Positions 57,501-64,000 of a DNA stretch of 64,000 nt are shown one piece after another (position 1 is the first letter of the stretch; each line of letters opens with the position of its first letter). The notes beneath the pieces are model-generated. The model searched no databases, was not told where the DNA came from, and saw only the letters and a list, made by a program, of their open reading frames with translations. Source of the stretch: Norana najaformis (Eukaryota; Annelida; Clitellata; Crassiclitellata; Hormogastridae); NCBI GenBank assembly GCA_964023275.1, contig OZ029918.1, forward strand, positions 36,239,063-36,303,062, given 5' to 3'. The translations under genes and the position numbers were made by a program.

Positions 57501-60392
57501 TGTTTTGGTTGAGCATTGCAAGCTGGTTTCCCAACAAAATATTTGCATGGCTCTTCAAATTTCCAATATTTTACATTAAACTACAGCGATTGATTGCAGT
57601 TCGTTCACTGAATTTCTGTTACGTTTGGATTCTATGATTTTCTTCCATGATTCGGGCGCCTTGATCTGAAGTCACGAACAGATAGCCCTGATGGTTGAAC
57701 TGAATATCTGGAGGATCGAGATCTGGAAAGAAAACCAGTTGAATAAGTGCCTCCACAAAAATTAATACAGTATAATTATTTTTTGTAATTACTTTGCATA
57801 TATTACCATAATTTGCATAAATTATCATAATTTGTATATATTATCATAATTTTATAATTTTATTTCAGTTATATTACCACTATCTAATGACACACATCAA
57901 TCGATAGTGCAGAGACCTTAGGATCCCACACACAGTTACTGCAAAATACAGAATCAAAGTCCAGTTCACGAAAACAAAATAAAATTATTCTTAAATTTAA
58001 ATGAAACTTAATAAAATTAATGAAAATTATTTTAAACTGTCAAAAGCAAAATTGAATATTACAGTCAGCATTAACTTTTGAGGTTGATCTGTGATGGAAG
58101 GCACAGGGAGATGTGGTGAGCGCACATGCGGCTCAGGAGCTCATTCACTGATGTGTTCAGGTGGGCAGAGGGGCTTGAGTGCAATGTGTGTATATACGTC
58201 TGTTTGTATATAGATTTAAAATAACTGTCAGAGTAATGGTAAGCTTGAGATTTCTACAGCACCCAACGAAAGCCAAGTTGTGAGAACCAGCTTATTTACA
58301 GGCGCTCAGTCAACATAAAATTGGTAGGCAGGAAGGGTTTGGTTTCATGTCAAGATCCAAAGAGTCAGCAGGCAGTCAGTCAGACAGCTACGGTGGGTGG
58401 TGTTTGCAGTTGAACCGGGAAGTGAGATAAGGGGAAGAGTTGGTAGTTGGTTAGTTCTTCACAGTGGTGACTTTTGATAAGTGATAGAAGATATTTCTTT
58501 AGAAGAAAGATTTTAATACAGAATCCAAAAGAAAAATTGTTTGTTTCATGCAGAGATATGCCACGTCATCTTATATAAAAGATTACAGGTAGCTTTTAGG
58601 AGAGTGATGCTAGCCTAGGATATTAGATTAGGACCTGACATTTACCAAGTACACTAAGGTGCTGCTTTATGTTACGAAGAAATTCAGCTGAGAATAGCGA
58701 CATCTTGATATTTTCCTCTAGTGAAAATTGCTGTCGAATTCCTCCACACGACAAAACAGTAGCGGCTCGAGTGTACTAAACAAGTGTTACAGAAAGAGAT
58801 TTAAATACCTGGTTATAAATATGGTTTTATCATCAAATAAATGCAGAATACACAAAATTATGATCACAGTAATCATATATTATCATATAAGTCCATTACG
58901 ATCACATAATCATAATGGACCAAAGCTGAAAATGATCTTATCATAATATTGATACATGCAATGATACTGAAACCTTTCATTGAACACCAAATAACACTAA
59001 GCAAAATATTCACTAAGCAAAATATTCACTAAGCAAAATATTCACTAAGCAAAAGCAAAATATTCATAGGCATTCAAGGATGGGACCAAAAGGACAAGTC
59101 TTGCTAACTGGGTCACCTAAGTTCATGCAACAGTTTTCAAGATGGCATTGTCGACAGTTTCATATTCAGTGTTCGTTAGCTGTGCTAGGGCATTTTTCCG
59201 TGAAACGTTCTATTTCACAATAAACAACAGAGCAACGTGACTAACAAGTAGCACAGTACATAAATTTTAATCTGCAATACAGTATATAAGTTGGTTAGAT
59301 CGTCATGCAAAGAATTCCCTACACTGCGTCCCGCGATCATAATGGATCAAAATCATAATAATTATATATCAGTTATGATCATGCATTTCAAAAATCACGA
59401 TGAAACAAACTCAAAATTGATGTAATCTAATCGCAGAACTTCAATAGCGCCATTTTAATAACGCAAAAGGCATTACTCTGTGAAGAAGAATACCGGCATC
59501 AAAAACCACTCCATTATTCCACAAGATGTGCAAGAAAGTCGCTACATTGAGAGACTTGGAAAATGTGCTATATAAATGTACATTTATGCTCACAAAACCT
59601 ACATAATAATAGCCTTAGATGCGTGGTCCATGGTCCATAAGTACATTTTAAAAAGGCAACGTCAGTGCTACTTCGTTAACAATATGAGAATAAAAATGAT
59701 TTTTGCTAACAGAAAGCAACAGAAGATTTTTCCCATAAGGGTTATTTTGTCAAACACTAATGCTACATTAAAGAAACCAACTCCTGCAAAAGCCTTCAAG
59801 GCTTCTGTAGCCACAAGTAGCTACAATGCTCAGGTTAAGCTCTCTGGAGTTCAGGGGTCAGCTAACCTTGCCACTACCCCTGAAACAGACGTCATGCACG
59901 GGAGAAGCTAGTATTAATGATCCTTCTCACCGTTGGATCCCTTTCCACAAGGGTGACGGTATAACCTTCCGGATTACGTTGCTTCAACCAGTAGGCAGCA
60001 GACATGCCAAGCGCACCGCCACCGATAATTAAAATGTCCGTTTCCGACGGTATGACAACCGGCGCCTCCATATCAGTCTTCGTGTACCGCCGAAATTCAT
60101 CCTTTATCAATTTCATCGGACTTCGGTAACCCCCAGCATAAGGTTCCGTCGGCTTCTCACCGCTGTGGTCTGATGAATACGGGCGCATACCCGATAATTT
60201 CACCCGCCGATTTTGATGACAGGGAACGAAGCCGGTGCTTCTGACCAGACAGACGCACCTCGTGAAAGATGTTAATGTTCTCGTTAGACGGCATATCGAT
60301 CCTGAAATCGACCGGGAAGGAGCCTCGGCTCTGAGGCGATAAATGGATCTCAAAGACACGCTCGATAAAGCCATACCGGCCCCTAAAAGCAT
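54541..60392 (-). CDS. FOXRED1: FOXRED1, mitochondrial FAD-dependent oxidoreductase
   Basis: Eight exons on the minus strand, 60392-59931, 58775-58646, 57722-57623, 57022-56928, 56584-56263, 56040-55902, 55477-55379 and 54795-54541, have agreeing phases and give 533 residues (human 486). Residues 1-74 are Arg/Ser-rich without acids after residue 23, a mitochondrial presequence ending RPYSS. The FAD Rossmann motif is [18 protein letters not shown] (GGGALG 124-129), with the ribose-binding acid at LVERD (E150). Later landmarks are [46 protein letters not shown] and [24 protein letters not shown]1 is needed for assembly of respiratory complex I. The longer length comes from the N-terminus; residue 7 is an alternative start. 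Confidence 0.95.
55720..55820. repeat. GGTATGTAAA minisatellite
   Basis: About nine imperfect GGTATGTAAA/GGTATGTAGT units in a FOXRED1 intron. Confidence 0.9.
56700..56795 (+). repeat. partial S1 repeat
   Basis: TTGACCTGGAACC through TTTGTGTTGACTGAGCACCTG. The 3' half is replaced by a GATTAGATTAG stretch. Confidence 0.65.
57025..57345. repeat. AAATTCACCATGGAAATA tandem repeat
   Basis: Imperfect units of about 18 bases (ATGGAAATAAATTCACC) fill an intron next to FOXRED1 exon 4. Confidence 0.9.
58240..58440 (-). repeat. S1 SINE-like repeat
   Basis: Reverse-orientation S1 unit with GATTTCTACAGCACCCAACG and TTGAACCGGGAAGTGAGATA. Confidence 0.75.
58985..59065. repeat. CACTAAGCAAAATATT tandem repeat
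   Basis: Four units of about 16 bases in FOXRED1 intron 1. Confidence 0.9.
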
Positions 60393-62536
60393 GACCGACA
60401 GAACTGACGCTGGGAACTGCTCTGGACTTTCGACAGATTAGTCAGTGCTATGTCGTTATCTGTCTGTTGACTACTGTCATTCCAAGAATCTATTGAAGAT
60501 AAAAAGACAATACTGCAATAAAAACACGACAACTGAAGTCCAGAATCCACTGAAACCGAACGACCGCAGCACAAGCCGAAAATCGCAAAACATCGCCCAC
60601 GAACAGTCTATTAAGCTTTACAACGGAACGATATTCATACAGCGCAATAATACCCGTAAACTTACAAAATCACGGAATCGGCAAAATTGGCATCAGATGT
60701 AAAATAGCTCACAATAAAATTATTTATGACACAAAGGCTTCAGTAATTCTGTCTTCAAATATCGTTATTGTAAATAATAATGGGACAAGTAAATATATTG
60801 CATTAGTAAAACTTTAGATATATCTTAGCGCTACGCAATAGTCGCGTCACGTAGGCGAGCTTAATTACTAGTGCTAGCGCACAGGGTATTTGGTCAGTTT
60901 TGGTACCATGCCAAAATCAGGGGGTCAAGTTGGGAAGACAGCATGATGCTAGGGTGGAATCGTTGGTGATATAGGTCATGAGATCGTGCAGGAGCAGACT
61001 ACTTCATGAAGAGTCCGATTTTCATCATGCATATTCTGCATGTAAATCTTTGGTGTAATGACAAAATGCAATTCTCAGTTCCCAAAACAGCATCGTGATA
61101 GGCTTTTGTTGAAGGAATATAACTATATTTGCATATAAGGGTCTACATTTTGTGAGGCCCTAGACATGAATGTAAATGTATGTGATTTTCTATAGCTACC
61201 GTATGGCCTCAATAATTAATCAGGTGAAATCCTTCACACTTCAACATAAGATGTTGTTGTTGGGATCTGCTAGTTCATAATTAATATATTACTAGGAATT
61301 AATGCTGTCACAGTATACTGTAGGCCTACGATGCATATGTGAAGAACCAATATTATCTTTAATATAATCTCCTTACTTGAAAAATGCAAGTTATTCGTAA
61401 CTCTGGAACTCTAGAAGAATACCACTTCGATGGGTAACCTCATGTATGCTATGCCTGCCATAGGTCTATGTAGGCTTTTTTGTGAACTGATTCTAGAACT
61501 CTTGCTTCAATTATAAAGGCTTTATCACCCCCAACAATCCTCTGTAATGGTAAGTGTAATCACAAATTTGTATAGCGCTTCTTCAAAACAAACTCATCAG
61601 AGACACTTCTGAGCTGACAACACAGAATCGGAATGTGACAGAATGTTTTCAAGTGCTTCAGCGGTGAATAAATTATGAACAAGGAGTTCGCGTTGCAGTT
61701 TGCTAGACAAATTACTCCTTAACAATGGACCACCCACATGTACTGCACCACCAGTAGTAGAAAACAACACGATCCCTTTGAATGCATTCTCCAACTGAAA
61801 TATTTCCATTGTGTCGATAGCGTTCGTCAAATAATACCACTATAGGACTATCCAAAATTTCTGTTATTATGTAATAACTGCAGTTTAAGTGTTAATGGTT
61901 ACACAACATGTGCTAATAATTTGACTTATTTAATTGACAGGCCATCACCAATCTACGTGATCTGTCGCATCAAGCTGTAAGCTATATCTCTAGCTCATAT
62001 CCAAGGCTCATCCCGCCACCTAATGCCAATATAGCAACTCCACTTATCCGAGGCCGCGCATTAAGGATTAACACAATTTTCAGTATCTTTTGGAAGTTGA
62101 CCTAAGAGGACTGTCTGGTGGTACTGTGTGGAAAAAAGCTCTGGGTTCTGTATGGGTGCTGTAACTTTTCCTTTTGCCTTAGTTCACAGGACTCAGAGTC
62201 TCAACAAACAATACAGTTTGGAAGAAAATGATCAACATTGTCAAGAAGAAATTTTAATCTTTTACCAATTAGGTAGGTTCTCCATGAAAACATAGACTTA
62301 AACAATCGTTCTTGAAACATGAAGGAAATAAATCGTTTAAATGAAATGTTAAGAACAGCTGCTGAGCGAAGAAAATTGTTTCATAGGTTTTGTGAAAGAA
62401 ATTGTTTCCGAGCTACCTTTATCAACAATTAAAATTTATATATCGCTGGCAGATGACTTTTTCAATGTAGCTGATTTAAAAAACGACTATAAAAGGCCGG
62501 GTAGGGTACTCCCTCTAATGGCTTGAAATGTTCTGT
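60393..62536. other. intergenic between FOXRED1 and beta-propeller gene
   Basis: The FOXRED1 5' UTR and promoter should lie at the left end. Fragments of dispersed repeats occur at about 61190-61240 (S5 type) and 61570-61610 (TATAGCGCTTCTTC, the same 3' end as the LINE tails). No coding region was recognised. Confidence 0.5.
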
Positions 62537-63394
62537 TCAGTCTGACTCATTCTGAACATCCTTGGCACTGGTTTTCTCAGTGAAATTCAAGATTGTTAAA
62601 CACTGCTTGCCACCACGACCTCGAGCATCACCATAAGCATTAGTTTCAAATGCCAAGAACTCATTTCTTTGTCTGTTGTAGGTCACCCTATATAAATGCC
62701 TATTGAAGCCGTAGGAATTCATCCTAGCCTCGACATCCATTGTGTTAAACTCGCAATCCAAAAGTCTGACCTCGCCGCATCCATTAACGGTCATCATCCA
62801 GTCGTAAGGGCCAATGGCACAATATATGTGATCATGACGTGGTGCATCGCATTCACGCACGGTACTCCCCTCTCTGTCAAGCTCTGTAAACTTTTCTGAC
62901 ACCAAGACAAGGTTTCCGTTTGATTTTGGGACAATATCTTGCAGGAAAAGAACTCGTCTTGCCAACTCAAACTGGTTCTTTACGGAACGATCTGTGTTAT
63001 ATATCGTGATGGTTGAAGGGGTTGGTCCTTGGAACAGGATCAAGCTGCCATCGGTAGCTACAGATATTCTTGTTGTAAGTTGTGTCGAACAAGTTATCCA
63101 GGGTGCAACTTCAGCTTTTGAAATCCGCCAGATTTCAATCCTGCTTTGCGCCTGGTGTAGCAGGTAGAGACAGCTGGTCATGCTACAAGCCTTTTAAATC
63201 CCATGGAACCATTACTTCAGGCAGCTGGATCGTTGTTTTCGCCGTCTCTGGATTGCTGCGATCATATACTCCAATGATAGCATGCTGTTGCGATGGACTG
63301 TTCAGCACATAAAGCTCATCATGCAGGGCAGCTATAGTTACGCAAGTTGTGAACTGAAGCCTGTCCAGAACAACCATGGAAATCTCAACTGGAG
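62537..63394 (-). CDS. beta-propeller (NHL/YVTN-like) protein, 3' exon with a frame break
   Basis: A long minus-strand exon follows a TTTGTTTAG acceptor at 63394 (entering in phase 1) and ends at the stop at 62537. It encodes repeated blade-like units: LHDELYVLNSP and GVYDRSNPET, SRIEIWRI, RISVATDGSLILF with TITIYNTD, NGNLVLVSEKFTELDREGST, and LYRVTYNRQ. This is the pattern of expanded invertebrate beta-propeller proteins of the kind found after RING/B-box domains. The frame is broken at an A-run (63192-63195, AAAA on the coding strand): upstream reads VPWDLKGL and stops, while one A fewer would continue into CSMTSCLYLL. The 5' exons lie beyond the right edge. Partner domains and function are unknown. 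Confidence 0.6.
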
Positions 63395-64000
63395 CTAAAC
63401 AAAAGAGTTACACAAAAATTATTAGAAATTAACTGTATATGTTCACATTTGAAATAATATTTATTTCAAATGTGGCGAACATAATCGGCCATTGCAGTTC
63501 CTTGTCTACGATGTCCCTTGAGCATTAGACACCGCCGCGATAGAAGTTGATAATTAATAATAATATCAATTCAGGATGGGAATCCATGTGTGCAGCAGCC
63601 GGCCAGAGGTGACTTTTGTGTTTAGCTGAACAGTTTTTTCTTACTGAAAAACATTTTGTTCTTAGTCATTTTAATTTATTTAGGCAAGGCAATACCATTC
63701 ACAGGCAAGGGTAATACCATTCAGGCAAGGGTAATACTATCTACTAAATAGTATTTTGGCAAGGATAATACCATATAGGCAAGGATAAGCAGCATATCTG
63801 AAGAACTTAGAAGGTGCTACATGGAGTGGCTAGATAACTAAGGAACTAAACGCATTAGCATGTAGACTTCCAGTAGCCATGGGGCTGTTGGAAACATGAA
63901 TTACAGAAAAGCTGGATGTCAGCTGCAAGGTTTCTCTTTCATGATAAACACGATATTATGGACAAGGAAACGTGATGAATATGCAGCCAAAAGTGTGCAG
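63395..64000. other. upstream intron/flank with GGCAAGG tandem repeat
   Basis: 63675-63790 holds about five imperfect GGCAAGGGTAATACCATTCA units. Nothing else was recognised up to the window edge. Confidence 0.6.

Noticed and set aside
61597..61830. Minus-strand frame of 77 codons
   Set aside because: It begins in a LINE-tail-like TATAGCGCTTCTTC sequence and has no splice support; at most a decayed LINE end.

Overview
The window is nuclear DNA from an invertebrate animal. Genes are split by GT-AG introns in consistent phases, proteins are metazoan (PDE6D, SLC35F6, FOXRED1 and interferon-inducible ISG12/IFI6-like proteins), and the non-coding DNA is full of microsatellites, SINE-like repeats, LINE tails and DNA transposons. 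I could not fix the phylum from sequence alone.

Layout. (1) 0.6-1.3 kb, minus: the first exons of a small secreted protein with an ependymin-like start. (2) 2.8-20.9 kb, plus: a tandem array of four ISG12/IFI6-like genes. Three (A 2794-4148, B 7201-8432, D 19594-20878) read as complete two-exon genes encoding a signal peptide plus a Gly/Ala-rich hydrophobic domain. The fourth (C 12297-17876) is a wreck: a LINE tail in exon 1, a 1.56 kb LTR in the intron and a decayed hAT transposon in exon 2. A 2.35 kb CACTG-ended DNA transposon with an intact 565-residue transposase lies between B and C. (3) 22.5-37.5 kb, plus: a 17-exon gene for a secreted enzyme-like protein of about 850 residues that resembles a (beta/alpha)8 glycoside hydrolase. 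I joined its exons by phase. Its introns are loaded with simple repeats and hold a second copy of the transposon. (4) 37.5-40.3 kb: intergenic, with clustered inverted repeats and a near-perfect 215 bp hairpin. (5) 40.3-43.7 kb, plus: PDE6D, six exons, 154 residues. (6) 47.3-52.6 kb, minus: SLC35F6, seven exons, 381 residues. (7) 54.5-60.4 kb, minus: FOXRED1, eight exons, 533 residues. (8) 62.5 kb to beyond the right edge, minus: the 3' exon of a beta-propeller protein with a one-base frame break.

The left half is a young, duplicated immune-type locus that has collected mobile elements. The right half is a run of single-copy housekeeping genes whose introns hold mainly SINE-like repeats and satellites. 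The array copies share upstream and downstream blocks as well as exons, so insertions can be dated relative to the duplications. All gene models rest on reading frames, splice-site consensus, phase matching and recalled family features; no alignment or search was run.
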